This document shows, one piece after another, positions 35,736-49,293 of a DNA stretch of 64,000 bases. Position numbers and translations under genes: made by a program. The DNA comes from Bactrocera neohumeralis (Eukaryota; Arthropoda; Insecta; Diptera; Tephritidae). A model generated the notes under the pieces. It was not told the DNA's origin and searched no databases. It worked only from the letters and a program-made list of their open reading frames with translations. How positions within the stretch are numbered: position 1 is the stretch's first letter; each line of letters begins with the position of its first letter. The DNA is taken from NCBI RefSeq assembly GCF_024586455.1, contig NC_065919.1, forward strand, positions 25,024,839 to 25,088,838. Reading direction: 5' to 3'.

Positions 35736-37599
35736 CTAAGAGGATAAAATCAAAACAAATAGCCATTACTTTACAAATAATAATTTATTTTGCACAAGTC
35801 AAGTCGGAACCTTATTTAATGCGCATGATTTTACTTTTGTAAAATAAAAAAAAATTATCACAAAAAATTAATTAAAATTTTAATTTTTTCTTCTTTCTCA
35901 CCACACCTATCCCTTAAAGGAGCTTTTCTTTTTTGAATATATACGTTAATTTACATATGAATATATTTTCTGAATCACGATGTATGGAGAAATTGTCAAG
36001 GATTTTATAATATACAATAAAACTCATGTCAGTTGGCTCAGATTCACTTTTTCGGCATATGGTAAGTCAGTGTAGTTGTCTCTTAAGTAGAGTGAGAAAA
36101 CCCACTTTGTCTTATCTTCCTCTTACTTTGTTAGAAAATTGGTAGTTCGACAACAGAATGCACGTACCTCCAAAACCGATTAAGACACCAAGATAAAAGC
36201 ATCGATAACATTCGGGCAAACATTAACTATTAAATACATTGATTAAAAATATCACTCATATTATTCAGATAATGCAACATGAATTTAAATCGGTTGTATT
36301 ATCATCGCCAATTACATTATATTCTTTATCTCTCACTTTCTTCTCTTCTCTCTCACTCTGTTCTCTCATCTCCCTTACTATTAAACAGCAGCTAAAGAAA
36401 AGTACTCTATGCTGCCTTGCTGGATAGGAGCATTTTAATTATCACCATGAATACTTCGTACGAAGTACTTATTTCGCAGTGTTTACTGTAGCTAGTCTGC
36501 TTATAACTGACCTTCCTGCAGAAATCGTTTTCCTGCAGCTTAACTTCCTCTCAGAAACAAGATTATATTGGAATTTCATTATTATTTCCGACGGCAAAGT
36601 ATGCCGGAAGGCTAATCTAAATTCTGAGACAGTTGAAATTCCGGGAATGCAAAGCTTTAGATTATTATATTTTTAATAAAGCTTCTAAGCATTTACATAG
36701 TACCATATAAGTATGTATGTATAGAGTTAAAAGCCGACTCTGTACTGACGACAAAACTTGTGTAATGATTTTAAATTTCACGAACAACGAACGGACCATC
36801 GGAGAATGCTACAAGTAACCGATCCCAAATTTGTCACAGTTACATACTTAGAGCAGGTAGAGTTTCTGATTCATAACACCTGTTATTAAATAGAGACTAC
36901 CCTAATGTGCAGTTAAAAAACGACTCCACAGTCTAAATAATTGCAAATATCACACACTATCGTTTCTGAAAGTTTTTCTTTTAATTTTTAATCGTTCAAA
37001 TTAGCTGGTTTGGAGTCTTTTTGTTTCAACAGTATAACTTTATACATTGACGCACATACATTCATACATAAATATAAACAAATTCAAATCTCAAACAACA
37101 AAAAGAAAGAACAGAGAAAGAACACAAATGTGTGTGGCTAAGTAAGTTTGATTATGCATGTACAGTCGCGGTCAAAATAATAGTAGTGAGCCAATGCCAA
37201 AAACAAATCTGTAAGGTTTATATACACACCTTTCACCTCCGGACTATCTTTCAAAACATGACAGACACACACAACTTTTCTATGGCGTTGAGCCTATTTG
37301 AAATTTTTGTTTTCATATAATAAGTTAAATATATTCTTCAAACTTGTTATTATTCCAAGAATAGATGTTTTACAAAGTTTGACAGATTTCAAAACTCGGC
37401 CATTACAACGTCATTGCTGGCAGTCCCTCGGAAAAAAGATGCCTTAGAAAAAAACGGGCTTTCATTAAGACGACAAACTAAGTATTGGGTGAACGAAAAA
37501 CATAAGAAGTGAAAGCTGTATTTTTGACAGAAAATTGGTGAACAACTCTCGATGCATTTGTTTCATCTTAAATAACGGGCGACTCAAGTATTGGCACTT
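35736..37599. other. no gene recognised
   Basis: AT-rich and TC-rich stretches (36310-36380 is TCTC-rich). ORFs of 62-65 aa have no family signal. A Tc1-like terminus lies at 37161. Confidence 0.5.
37161..37187 (+). repeat. Tc1-like terminal repeat, solitary
   Basis: TACAGTCGCGGTCAAAATAA then TAGTAG, resembling termini of insect Tc1 elements. No matching inverted end was found nearby, so it is probably a truncated copy. Confidence 0.35.
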
Positions 37600-38796
37600 T
37601 TTTATATCCTTTTTTGACAGGTCACGCGTGAGTCGTGTCAAGTTGTCATGTTACTTTTGTTCAATATTGTTTGGCATTTCACCATAGAAAGACTTAAGCT
37701 TGAACAACGTTCACAAATAGTTCCAACTTTATTACGAAAACTAACGCTCTTTAAAGATTAAGTTTCGCGCGCTTCGCTCAACTTATGGCCAACATAATCG
37801 GTCTACTGAGAGTAATATTCGCAACACCATCAACCAATATTGAATAACATTCGACTGAGTAGATCACAGTCTGTTTGGCTGTTGTGCAGCCAATGAAGAA
37901 TTTTAATCAGTCGTAGCTGAGAGTGTACACAAAGACCGCGGAGAGTCGATTCGGCGACGTTCGCAGCAACTCGGACTAATGTATGTATGGAACGCCTTAG
38001 CGCATTTTACGTCGATATATTAAATTGAAAGCGTACAAAATACAGCTTGTGCAAGAACTAAGCCGCTCGACGTTTCCAAGCGACATCGCTTTGCTCTATG
38101 CCGTCTTGATAAATTTCAAGAAAATCCATCGTTTTCGAGTCAAATTTGTTTTCAGCGATTTCTCCATTTCTGTCTCAATGGTTATGTAAACAAGCAGAAT
38201 TGCCACATTTGGACCGAAGAGCAACCTAAAGAGATTCGAAAGCTGTCATTCCAAGCAGAAAAAGCAACGGTTTGGTATGGTTTGTGGACCGGTGGAATCA
38301 TCGGTCCATATTTCTTCAAAAATGATACGCCGGTGAGAACGTAACCGTCAGTGGCGACCGTTATCGCGACATCATAACCGACTATTTGATGCCTGAAATT
38401 GAAGCTCGTGATCTCGGTTTCAGCAGACGGCGCCACTTCCCACACATCGCATCAGTCAATGGATATATTGCGAGTACACTTCGGTGAGCAGATAATTTCA
38501 CGCTTTGGTTCGGTCGATGGTCGATCCCTGTGGGTATATGTAAAATGTAAAGTCTATGCGGATAATCCAGCTTCGATTCAAGCCTTGGAGCAAAACAGCA
38601 TGCATGTCATTTCGAAAATTGGACTCAACGGATGAATCATCTGAGACCTACTCGCAGTCAACATTTAGAAGAGATAATTTTCAAAAATAAGTGCAAAATA
38701 TGTTCTTTCGAATGATAATAAACATTCCCCATTGAATTTGAAATGTCTGCGTTTTTTCTTTAAAAAAAATAGGTAACCTCGAAAAGGATCACCCTT
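37600..38796 (+). pseudogene. Tc1-like element, family T2, copy 1, transposase broken
   Basis: A leader (GACAGGTCACGCGTGAGTCG) precedes degraded coding sequence: 'LKLEQRSQIV'-like, ESTIRNTIN (stop), then 'KIQLVQELSRSTFPS', 'FSDFSISVSMVM', 'ATVWYGLWTGGIIGPYFF', 'DYLMPEIEARDLG', 'DGATSHTSHQSMDIL' and 'VYADNPASIQALEQNSMHVI'. The right end, GGATCACCCTT at 38796, abuts TA. A sister copy is at 45540-46112 and an end fragment at 52463-52545. The left terminus was not identified. Several frameshifts make it dead. Confidence 0.78.
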
Positions 38797-39429
38797 TATG
38801 AAGGCTAAGAGATAAGGTTTGCTGTACTCTGTGATAGGCCTATCATCTGTGCTCAAGATTGTACGCTGACGTTCCCTGTTTTTAGATTGTAAGATTGGAC
38901 GTCAAAATTTATTTAGTCAGAATTCGTTTATTAAATTTTTTTGATGCTGAAATTTTTGAATACCACGATTTCAAATGAATACTCGTATACATACTTATGT
39001 AGACTGTACGTCTGTATAATAGTGATGAATGTGTTAGAGTTTGACGGCACCGGCGTTTTTACATTGAAATGTACGTATGTATAGTAATTATGTATAGATT
39101 AATTTTAATCCATATGTATGAGCAAAATTATTCTATGATTCAGTTCATTGTTAATTAAAAGCATTTTTTTTAATTTTTCATAATTATTTTCTGCATAGCA
39201 AATAGCTTTAATGTTGCATCCTTGCATAAACCCGCATTTGATTTCTTTTTTTATTTAGATATAATTATTATTTTTTCTTTATTTAATTGCGTGTGCCATA
39301 TTAATTAATTAATTTTATTTACTTACGCACACACATACATATGTATGTATATACTTTATTAGATACCTACACAAGTGCCATTATGTTGTGCCCTGTAGGG
39401 AAACTCCCCTGTTCTCGGTTAAAAAAAAA

Positions 39430-40127
39430 TTCAAACAAGAAAAAACTTTAACTTCGGCCGCACCGAAGCTAATATACCCTTCACAGGGGCATTTATTTTA
39501 GTAACTATGTGTTCAGTTTGTATGGAAGCTATATGCTATAGTTAACCGATGTGACCAATTTTGTCGGAGATTATATTATTACCTTAAGCAGTAATCCATG
39601 TAAGATTTCGTGAAGATACCACGTCAAACGAGGAAGTTTCCCCTGCAAGCATTTGATTCCGATCATTCAGTTTATATGACAGCTATATCCTATAGTTAAC
39701 CGATCTGAACAATTTCTTCGGAGATTACATTATTATCTTAGAAAATAACCTGTGCCAACTTTTGTGAAGATACATTGTCAAATGTGAAAGTTTTCCATAC
39801 AAGAGCTTGATTCCGATCGTTCAGTTTGTATAACAGCTATATGTTATAGTGTTCCGATATCAGCAGTTCCGGCAAATGAGCAGCTTGTTGAAGAGAAAAT
39901 GAGGTTTACAAAATTTCAAAACGATATCTTAAAAACTGAGGGACTAGTTTGTTTATATACAAACAGACGGACGGACGGACAGACGGACAGACAGACAGGA
40001 CATGGCTAAATCGACTCAGCTCAACATACTGATATTTTATATATATACTTTATAGGGTCTCCGACGCTTCCTTCTGGGTGTTACAAACATCGTGAGTAAT
40101 TTAATATACCCTGTTCAGGGTATAAAA
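39430..40127 (-). repeat. DINE-like repeat family 2, copy A
   Basis: On the minus strand it begins with a stem-loop (ATACCCTGAACAGGGTATAT), has the TGTC/CGTC microsatellite (39961-39997), and ends with CTTCGGTGCGGCCGAAG plus TTTTTTCTTG. It is noncoding. Organisation parallels family 1 and Drosophila DINE-1, but sequence differs. Confidence 0.7.
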
Positions 40128-40619
40128 ATCAAACAAGAAAAAACTTTAAGTTCGGTTGCATGGAAGCTATAATAGTCTTCATAGAAGTATTTGATTTTGC
40201 TCGTTCAGTTTGTATGGCAGCTATCAACTATAGTGATTTGATCTAAACAATTTCTTCGGAGATTAAACAATTCCCTTGGACAAAAGTCGTGCCAAATTTC
40301 TTAAAGATATCTCGTCAAATAAAAAATATTTCCAAACAAACACTTCATTGCGATCGTTCAGTTTGTATGGCAACTATATATAGTGGTCGGTTCCGACAAA
40401 ACAGCTCCTTCTTGGGAAGAAACGAACATTAACAAAATTTCAGATCGATATCTCCAAAGCTGTGTGACTAGATCGCGTATATACAGACAGACGGACATTG
40501 CAAAATCGACTCAGCTGGTCATGCTGATCATTTATATATATATTTATTGGGTCTTTAACGTTTTCTTTAACTGGCACAAACTTCATCGTACTGAATATAC
40601 CTTGTTTAGGGTATAATAA
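40128..40619 (-). repeat. DINE-like repeat family 2, copy B, tandem
   Basis: Directly follows copy A in the same orientation, begins again with CAAACAAGAAAAAACTTTAA and ends with 'ccttgtttagggtataat'. Shorter than copy A through loss of one of its internal units. The pair forms a direct tandem array of two. Confidence 0.68.
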
Positions 40620-40689
40620 AAACTAGAAAACGTATTCTTGTCACAGTCGCAAAAGTTCGTATCCTTTTTATATTTTTAGTGGTGAAACC

Positions 40690-41461
40690 TAACCTTTAAT
40701 GAAACGAAACTGAAATATGTGCCTGACATCGCCCACTTTTAGGAAAAATCACATATCTCTGGACCTGCTAGACCGATTTCAAGCATATTCGGCACATAAC
40801 GTTCTCCTAATATTCCGTTATTACAGATTGAGTGAAATCGGGCTAAAACTACGCCTAATTCCCATATAACACAGTTTTAAATTCCAGCTTATTACAAGTA
40901 CTTCACTATACAAATAAAGAATCAATTCATATATCGGGATAAAACTTTGAACGAGTATTTTAGGTTCGCCATGTTTTACTAAACATTGTTCAAATCGAAG
41001 CAAACTTGAGCAGTCCCTAGATACAAAATATGTCGACTCAGTATTTATAGTTGACTTTTCACCGAAAATATCGATCAATGTGTTAGATATGTTATCGAAA
41101 TTCGAAGAGAATCTCTTTTTAATAGTAGTATGCCTCTATTTAAAAAATGGATTGAATCTTGTCAAAATTTCGCCTCCATACACCTAATATAAAGATTTTC
41201 GAATTTCCGGGTGACTTTATAGCGCAAATATCGTCTAATATATGAGTTAGCTGAAATATAATATTAAAATAAAAAAATTAAAATTAATACAATTGAACGG
41301 GCGTGTTTTTCTAATAACGGTGCATCTTTGTGCTTAGAATGAATAAAATCGAGTGAAAACTTGCCTTGGACCCTGTGCAAGTAACAAACCTTATGTACCT
41401 AAAGTCGGAAGAGTATAAAATGTTCGGTATTACCCGTACATAGCCTATCCTTTCTTGTTTA
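40690..41461 (+). repeat. family 1-related repeat, 3' half
   Basis: Contains 'cgcccacttttaggaaaaatcacatatctctgg' in part and 'agaccgatttcaagcatatt', and ends 'agagtataaaatgttcggta' with 'ttacccgtacatag' and 'cctttcttg', the family terminal module. Noncoding; ORF at 40821-41078 minus is incidental. Confidence 0.55.
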
Positions 41462-43627
41462 ATTATGCACTCTAAAAATGAAAGCTCAAGGAAGTATTTC
41501 GGCCAATAAAAACAATTTTTCTAAAAATGGTTTGGACATCTTCGTAATTGTTTCAAAAACTTTGTTCTGAAAATATTTTTTTTTGCTCATTTCGTCATTT
41601 TAATTACAAAAATTTATTTTCCAAAATAAAGAAAATATTAAGATTTTTTACAATTTGGCTCTGGTTTGTGCCTTATGTTTGAACAAATATGCTCAGTTTT
41701 TATAATCAGTAAGTTACAATAATTTTTGACTGAAAGACACCCTCTGAATATTCGTGATGAGTGTGCTAGCCATAGTAAACGACAGTGTTCAACTTGCATT
41801 TTGAGAAAAAAAATCTTGGACATTCACACAATGGAAATGTTTTTATGATTTTGAAATAAATAATACCATACGGTTCTTTTCTAGCTTGCCATATCAAACG
41901 ATTCGGGAAACAAGACTCAAGAAGTATCAGTTACTTATCGTAGACCATTTGCGTAGAATGCATTCGCTTAATGGGATATAAAGTCCTATAACAGATTTCA
42001 GACGAGATGAAAGTAGCAAACTATTTTCCCTAAACATCAATTCAGCCCAGATACAGCCTATCTAGACCAAGTTTTGCTTGTTATTAGAGTCAGGCGAACC
42101 ATGCTACTACTTCTCAAGTGCCGTCAAAGGAACAAAGCTCAATACATTTTTTCCGTCATTACTTCAAACTCTGAAACACTGAGCATACATAAGTATTAAA
42201 GACTGTGGTTAGCCTGCAGGGGGCAAATCTATAACTGCTCTCGGCCTCTATACCAAACTTCAGTTTTAAAGCCAAATTTGTGCCTCAGTTATAGCTTTGA
42301 GCCGTCCTCCTTTTCGCTGTGCCCGTCTCTGGAGAACCTTTCAGCTTTGTTAAATAAACGTTATTTCTCGTACTCACTTTAAAATCACAAACAATTTTAT
42401 GTATTAAATATTATAGTTATATTAGAAAACAAAAGTATAATATAGGTCTGTGCTTGCACCTCACAAAATACATTTCTTATTTAAACAATTTCTTTAATTT
42501 AACTCCAAACTAATTCGCAGTCCAGTTACACTAAAAGGTTGACGATGTAGTTTGTTTATTATAACGATTCACGATTCTTCCTTTATTTTGATTACAATTC
42601 ACTAGTAAAATAGTTCGTTTTCGGCAAATCACTAGTACAAAGTCTCTTAATTTTTGGCTGGATCATCCGACACTTGAGCAAAAACGTTGTTTGCTTTACG
42701 CGCGCCTTTGAATTACTGATCTGCCGAACGAAGTGATCCTTGCCACTTGGCCATGCCAGCGACGTGCGCATAGCTGTCGCTTATCCTTCCAACTTACTCA
42801 TGATCACACCTGCACTCTTACTCTTAGCTTTGCTTCACACACACTCCACCTGTTGCAGACGTTGGCTATCATAATTTTACGCTAGTTCTGATTCATTCCT
42901 GTGTATACTCACACTTTCACTCGATACTCGTTATAATATTTTTGCACAACAGCTGTTGCTATTTTATCGAAAACAAGCACGAAAGAAGCGTAAAGAAGAA
43001 TTGGTTAACTGTAGTAGAAAACGGTACTTCGGCATTCTTCACAGCCTATCAAATTACCAACGCTAACAGATTTGCCTCGACTGCTGCCAGTTGTTGTTTT
43101 TGTCTACAAAAGTTCTGGGATACTCTTTGGGTGTTCCAGCTTGTTAACAGATTTGTCATACGACAGACGCTGAAACTGACACAATATCCATGTGATCATT
43201 GGTGGCGCCATGCCGCTTCTCCCAACCATGAAAGAATTGATCTGTGTTCGACGGTAAATACTGCTCATTGAGCAGGTTAAATCATTTGGAAATGGTGTGA
43301 ATAATGCTTGGGAATAACAGGATTCAAAGAAATGCAACACAATAAAAAATTGTTTAACTCATCAGTCCTTCGCAACGACATGTTTTGTAAGGATTTTGAT
43401 CTGCAGTGTAATGCTTTGAGGGTTTTTCTGAAAACATCGCTTTAACAGAGATTCATGTACATGATTCATCGCGTGGTAAGTAGTTCTGCAGTGACACAGT
43501 CGGTTATTGTACCAAAATTTCTCCACAATTAACATATTTTATAAAGAAAAGTGATTAAGCCATACTTTACTTCATGATCCCAATTATTTTATTAAATTTT
43601 TAGTTTTCGAACAAAACGAAGAGAAAA
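41462..43627. other. no gene recognised
   Basis: AT-rich. ORFs at 42942-43271 and 43104-43340 overlap on opposite strands and neither shows a family motif I can name. Confidence 0.5.
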
Positions 43628-44830
43628 CAAGTAAGAAAGAGCTAAGTTCGAGTATAACCGAACATTTCATACTCTTTCAACTTGCAAGGATTACAGCCAG
43701 GGAAGTACTTTCAGGTACATAAATATATAACCCGATTTTATTCATTCTAAGTACAAATGTGCAGCGTTATAAGAAAAACATTCTCTCATACTTTTATTCA
43801 TACTCTCATATACATACATGCAGTTCGAAAAACTTTGGCGGGGCTACAGGAAGTATTGACCCCATTCCATCCACTTGCTTACAGACAAACTGCGATCAGG
43901 AAAGGACTCTCTCTGAATTTCAAATTTAAATCTGATAAATTACTTAATATTTTCGGTGAAAGGTCAACTATAGGTACTGCGGTCCAAATATTCGGTATAT
44001 CCTAAGGGCTTTATTTGTGCAAAGTTTTATCCTGTTATATTAACTGATCCTTGAATAGTACACCCGAAAGGAAATAATCAGATGGAATTTAAAGTTGTGT
44101 TATTTGAGAGTAGGCGTGTCTGTTGTCCGATTTCGCCCATTTTCACACCGTAACATAAGAATTTCACGCAGCAAACTTAGTTCAAATCGGTCAAGCGAGG
44201 CTGGACATAAATGTTTTCAACTTAAAGTGGGCGGTGCCACGCCTATCGTCCAACTTTGACCCAGGTCCATTAATTCCCTATCATAGCATCAAGCGGGTAA
44301 AATTTAATATTTCTGGCCTATTTAGTTATTGATTTATGGCGCTTCAAATAGGTTTTAATGGTACCGTCATACGGGGAGTAAACGGGGTTATCATCCCGTC
44401 TCATTTATTTGCACACTGTCCGTAGAATTTCTTATAATATTTGTGTCCAGAAATTTTGGTTGGTGTAGCTTCGCTAGTTTTGGAGATATAGGCTTTAACT
44501 TATTAGAGGACGGGGCCATGCCCATAATTTCAAAATGTTTTTCCCACAGATGCCCATGGCTACTGGCATCCCCCGTAACAAATTAGAGTTCTACAAGTAT
44601 ATTTTGATTTGTGCTTAGTTAGACTTTATAGGTTTTTGGTTAATGGCTTTTTTTGGGTCCGGCAGTGAACCGATTACGCCCATCTACGAGCTAGTAATTT
44701 TGCTTAACCTTTACAATAAACAGCTATGGGAGGAATATATCAATATTTTAGGTATACAAATTGAAAGTTACAATAATATAAATATACAATATCGGTATCA
44801 AATTGAAAGAATTCTGAAATTCTTTTTTTA
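43628..44830 (-). repeat. family 1-related repeat, long diverged copy
   Basis: Opens with the inverted family terminus (ACAAGTAAGAAAGAGCTAAG, then 'ttcgagtataaccgaac') and carries 'gggcggtgccacgcc' (44231) and 'ggggccatgcc' (44513) blocks. Similar blocks occur at 12410-13060 and 51290-52700. Confidence 0.6.
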
Positions 44831-45034
44831 GCGTTCTGGAATATGGCCGCTTTTTTTCAAAGAGTAAAACCAAGAAAAGTACAAAATATTAGGCAATAAG
44901 TTGTATGGCAATTGATCAGGCAATTTTTCACGTAAGATTGCTACTTGTCAAAAAAGTGAAAAAATGGTAAAACTTTTGGAAACATCTTTTTTTTTTCAAG
45001 ACTAAGACTTGTGGAATTGTCAGTGTCTTGTGTT

Positions 45035-45062
45035 ATGCCCTGAACAGGGTATATTAAGTTTG
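45035..45062 (+). repeat. family 2 stem-loop terminus, solitary
   Basis: TGCCCTGAACAGGGTATATT, the palindromic start seen at 40090-40127, here without the rest of the repeat. Confidence 0.45.
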
Positions 45063-45539
45063 CCAAGATGATAAAAAATGCTCTTCGGTGTAGAAGAAGT
45101 TAACGTTTTTTCTTATTTTAATCAGAAGAAATTTAAAAATCGATGTTTTCAGTGCTCAAAAAGTTGTATCAATTGTTTCAGTCGTTGTGTGAGAGCTCGC
45201 ATTGTCGAGTTGAAGCGATCTGTCCTCTGTTTATCACTCAGGTTTATCACTATGTTTTTCTAAAACAGGGAACTATTTGATAGGAACTGCTTCGTGCTGG
45301 AACAACTTTTTTAATGCCTTTTTTTGTCGAGAAGAATATTTCAAGTACCTGTAAACAACACAAATAACGCACGTTTGTCAAAACGTTCTGTGAATCAATA
45401 TGACTAAAAATGTCAAATTTTACGATGAAATCACGAAAAGGCAACATACTTAATGTGTCTGTTCGATTGAGGTCACAATTCTGTTTCATTCCATGCAAAT
45501 ATCTAGTATTGCAGTTATACTGCAAGGTCATAACATCCA

Positions 45540-46112
45540 GAAAACACTACGGTTTGGTGTGGTTTGTATGGAATCATCGGTCCATATTATTTGAAAAATG
45601 ATGCCGATAGAATGTTAATAACCGACTATTTAATGCCTAAAATTGAAGCTCGTGTTCTCGGCGACATTTGGTTTCAGCAAGTCGGCTTTACTTCTCACAC
45701 ATCGCATCAATCAATGGATTTATTAAGGGGACACTTCGGTGATAAGGTAATTTCACGTTTTGGGTCGGTCGATGGGCATCAAAATCGTGTATGTCACACC
45801 GTTATACTTTTTTTTGTGACGATATGTAAAGTCTAAAGTCTATGCGAACAATCTCGCCGATTCAGGCCTTGGAGCTAAACAACACCCAGTTTACATTCGA
45901 AATGCTCGACCTAGTCATCGGAAAATGGACTCTACGGATGGACCATCTGAGACATAGACGCTGCCAACATTTGAAAAAGATAATTTTCAAAAACTAATTG
46001 CCGAAGAATATTATTTCAAATTATAATAACCATTCCCCATTAAATTTGAAGTTTCTCTGTTGTTTTTTTTTTTTTTTTAAACAAGTAGGGGACCTCGAAA
46101 TGGATTTCCCAT
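45540..46112 (+). pseudogene. Tc1-like element, family T2, copy 2, 3' half
   Basis: Reads 'VWFVWNHRSILFEK', then 'RMLITDYLMPKIEARVLGDI', WFQQVGFTSHTSHQSMDLLR and GHFGDKVISRFGSVDG. The usual QQDGA is QQVGF, so the second catalytic Asp has become Val. The downstream terminal part (TAATAACCATTCCCCATTAA ... ACCTCGAAATGGATTTCCC) matches 38700-38796. 5' half missing; frameshifts after 45800. Confidence 0.75.
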
Positions 46113-46539
46113 TATTATCCCTTGGTACCATTCTTCAATTATATTTATTTTTCTTCAAAAATGTATTAATATATTTTGAAATATACCGAGGTCAAGCACT
46201 TATTTATAAATATACTTTACGAATAATAATAGAAATCTCATTCTAAAAGGCAACCCCACGGGTAAAGGTATAACCCCTTCATTTTCGAGCTTTTCCAATT
46301 TTAATCATCAGTTGGATGCATTCTACCGCCGTTTTTCTACCAAATATATTATCAAAATCGTGACAAAACCTAAGGAATTTGTGGAACATATTGATCTATT
46401 GGAAGGATGCAGTTTTTTTTATTTGACAAGTTCAAGTAAGGGATCTTTTGTACTTGTGAAGGATGTTATGCTTCGGTGCAGTCGTTAGTTTTTAAGATTA
46501 ATACAATTCCATTGAAAACATGGGTCAGAAAATAAAGCG

Positions 46540-46880
46540 AAATTTTGTTGAGTCGACCCATATTAAAGGTTGAGATCCTCTGCTATCGCTCTCGTGCCAA
46601 CACGATGGGTGTCACTTTTTAGATGTTATCGTCATTAACAGAGTTGGAGGTATGACCCGTATGAGGCAAATTTTCGGAGAGTACACGAGCAGCAGAATGC
46701 TTTGTGCCACTCAAATATTTTTGCTTGAGAACAACTAGGCTCGCCGAAAGATTTCTGCAACATCTTCAGTGATTTTGTAGACTGGATTCCATTGGAAACA
46801 CAACATTTTAAACAAACTGGACGTACAACTTCAATCGCCAGACAAACCTTTCGCTTCCCAAACGACCAACTGCGGAAAAT
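46540..46880 (-). pseudogene. mariner-like transposase N-terminal remnant
   Basis: Minus-strand pieces in several frames (KMLQKSFGEPSCSQAKIFEW with HKAF; TGHTSNSVNDDNI; HRVGTRAIAEDLN) resemble the DNA-binding half of mariner transposases. Heavily mutated, no catalytic part. Confidence 0.45.
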
Positions 46881-47860
46881 ACATTAACTGACATATGGGG
46901 AGATCAAACTTCACACAAACATAAAATAGGAAACAAATTTTTAACGAATCGGTTAACGCGCGTAGAGTAAATGAATATGCCCAAGTCAATATGGTATCCA
47001 TAGGCACTTTTTATAAAATGTCTTTAAAGTTTTCTAAAATTTGCAGATGTGACAAATTTCAATGTCTACGTGTAGAAACCTAATCTAGATAAGAAAAACC
47101 AGTTTGAGCATTTTGCAGTGGCATTATGAGGTGATATCCCGAAGCAATAAGTTTATACAAAGATTTTTTTGTGTCTTCAGTAGAAGTACGAAGTTTTTAG
47201 AATAAGAGAAGCTGCTACTAAGTTAAATATGACCACGTAATGGGTAAATTCATAACTTGTATATAAAATTTTTTCAAATTCGAAAACGAAACGATCTCGA
47301 GATAATTGTCTTAAAGAAACTTATTACTTGAACAAAAACTATTTTCTGTCTTCTAGCCCAAGTTTCTTAATCAAAATAGTCCAAAGCCGAGAAATTTCCT
47401 TCGATTTAAGATGACATTCCGCTTTCTTGTCGTATCTTGTCTTGACATAACTTTTTGAAGCGATTAGGTTGTACTTAATTTTAAGAAAACTTTATTTTTG
47501 ATTATGAAAATTTCGAAAACAACTATAATTATCATCTGTTTGTAAAAAAAATGTTCAATATCTGATTAACACTTTTCAAAATATTTCAAAAAATTAACTA
47601 TTTGAAAGATTTTCAGTTTTATGAATTGTCTATAAGCGAGTTTTGTAGAACTTGGCAAACAGCCTTTGGCCCAGAAAATTGAAAAAAAATATATATAACA
47701 ACCACCAAATGTTTTAGAATCTGAATTTTTGGAAATTTAGAAATTCATTTATGTATCTACATACATATGTATAAAACGTAGCCTTTTTGTCTCACCCAAA
47801 AGATTTGCAAATATTTCGTTAATATGGCAACTGTTGATTTTAATAACACACAAACACCAA
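46881..47860. other. no gene recognised
   Basis: AT-rich, no ORF or repeat that I can support. Confidence 0.5.
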
Positions 47861-47879
47861 CAAACACAAAAAAACTTAC

Positions 47880-49262
47880 GACTTGAGTGAAATCAAACCA
47901 GACGATTTCGGACACTCACACAGTCAAACAAAAAAAACCACCTCGTCGCAGATTATCAAGCAAATCGCAAAGAAACACTTGTAGGACACTTGCGAGGAAT
48001 GGCTGCAAAGAAATGCACACACACACGCAAACAATGTTAAAGTAAAGAAAATTCACTTGCCGCGCCGCAAGCTTTTTGCAAGTAAAGTAGACAAGGTAAA
48101 TACTTACATATGTATATACATATACGTTATATATAGATATATATATATGTACACACACACTGATATAAAATTTTTCTTCAACTTTCTTACAACAATAACA
48201 ACAATGCGCAGATATGCGGAAGCAAATATTAAAATTTGTGAGCATTCGTTTGTGTGAGAATTGTGTGTGTTTGGCGCAAGAGGCGCGACGCAGGTTGAAG
48301 GTCGCTGTTTGGCGGCGCTCTCACGTTTTTCCGCTTTCTTTTCACCGCAAGGAAGCAACACAACGAAAGAGCAAACAACTGGCACAACAACAACAACACT
48401 GAATGATTTCTTCTTCAACTGAAATGAAGAAGCGCTTTCGGAGCACTTCCGGTGCGGCACAGCGCGGTTCAACACTCAGCACAAACGCAAACCGCGCAAG
48501 AAGATAACAACAACACCGGCGTTTAGAAACAACTTTGTTACCAATTTACTTTAGTACGCAATTTATGCTTATTTAATTTTCTGTTTATTTTTTGTTTTTG
48601 TCGCGTTTGCTGTCTTAGGAGACACGCAGTGTAAGAGCGGCAATTGCTGCTGCAGCGAAACGCGCGCGCAACCGACAACAACGACGCGCTCCTGCGAGTG
48701 TCGCGAACAGTTATGCTGTGACTTTGCCAGGCGCCAGCTGCTGGCAGTGGCCTATTGTTGCTAGACACGCGCGCTCTAAAGTCTCGTAGGTGCGTGCTTG
48801 ACGTGCGCTGCGTATGATTTGCTGCACGCAACTTGCAAGTAGTTGCGACCACTACGGCCGCACAGCCACGAAGCGGTGACGCACGGGCGATTTTATTACG
48901 CGCCCAGCTGTGCGAACACTCGAGCGGCAATAGGCGGCGCGTAAGTTTTTATTCGCCTTATTTTTTAGTGGCGCTTAGTGATAATTTTTTTAAATAATTT
49001 ATTTGTTATTATTGCAATTGTTGTTGTTGTCATCGTCAATTTAGCGCGCGTCGCGTATACGAGTCGTTGTAGAAATGCGAAAGTGCGGCGCGCTTCGAAG
49101 CGTCACACAGCATACGAGAGCACGATCCGTCACCAATGTAAAAACCCAACTAAAGCGATGATGAAAAAATCTGAAACAATATATTTTTTGGGGGGCCCGA
49201 CAGACACACAAACACGTGCACGGTGGGCAGACAGGAAGAGCAGCGCACACTAACACAGAACG

Positions 49263-49293
<31 letters not shown>

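Noticed and set aside
39961..39997. Short regular GGAC/AGAC array considered as CRISPR-like
   Set aside because: Simple tetranucleotide microsatellite without spacers, in a eukaryotic repeat.
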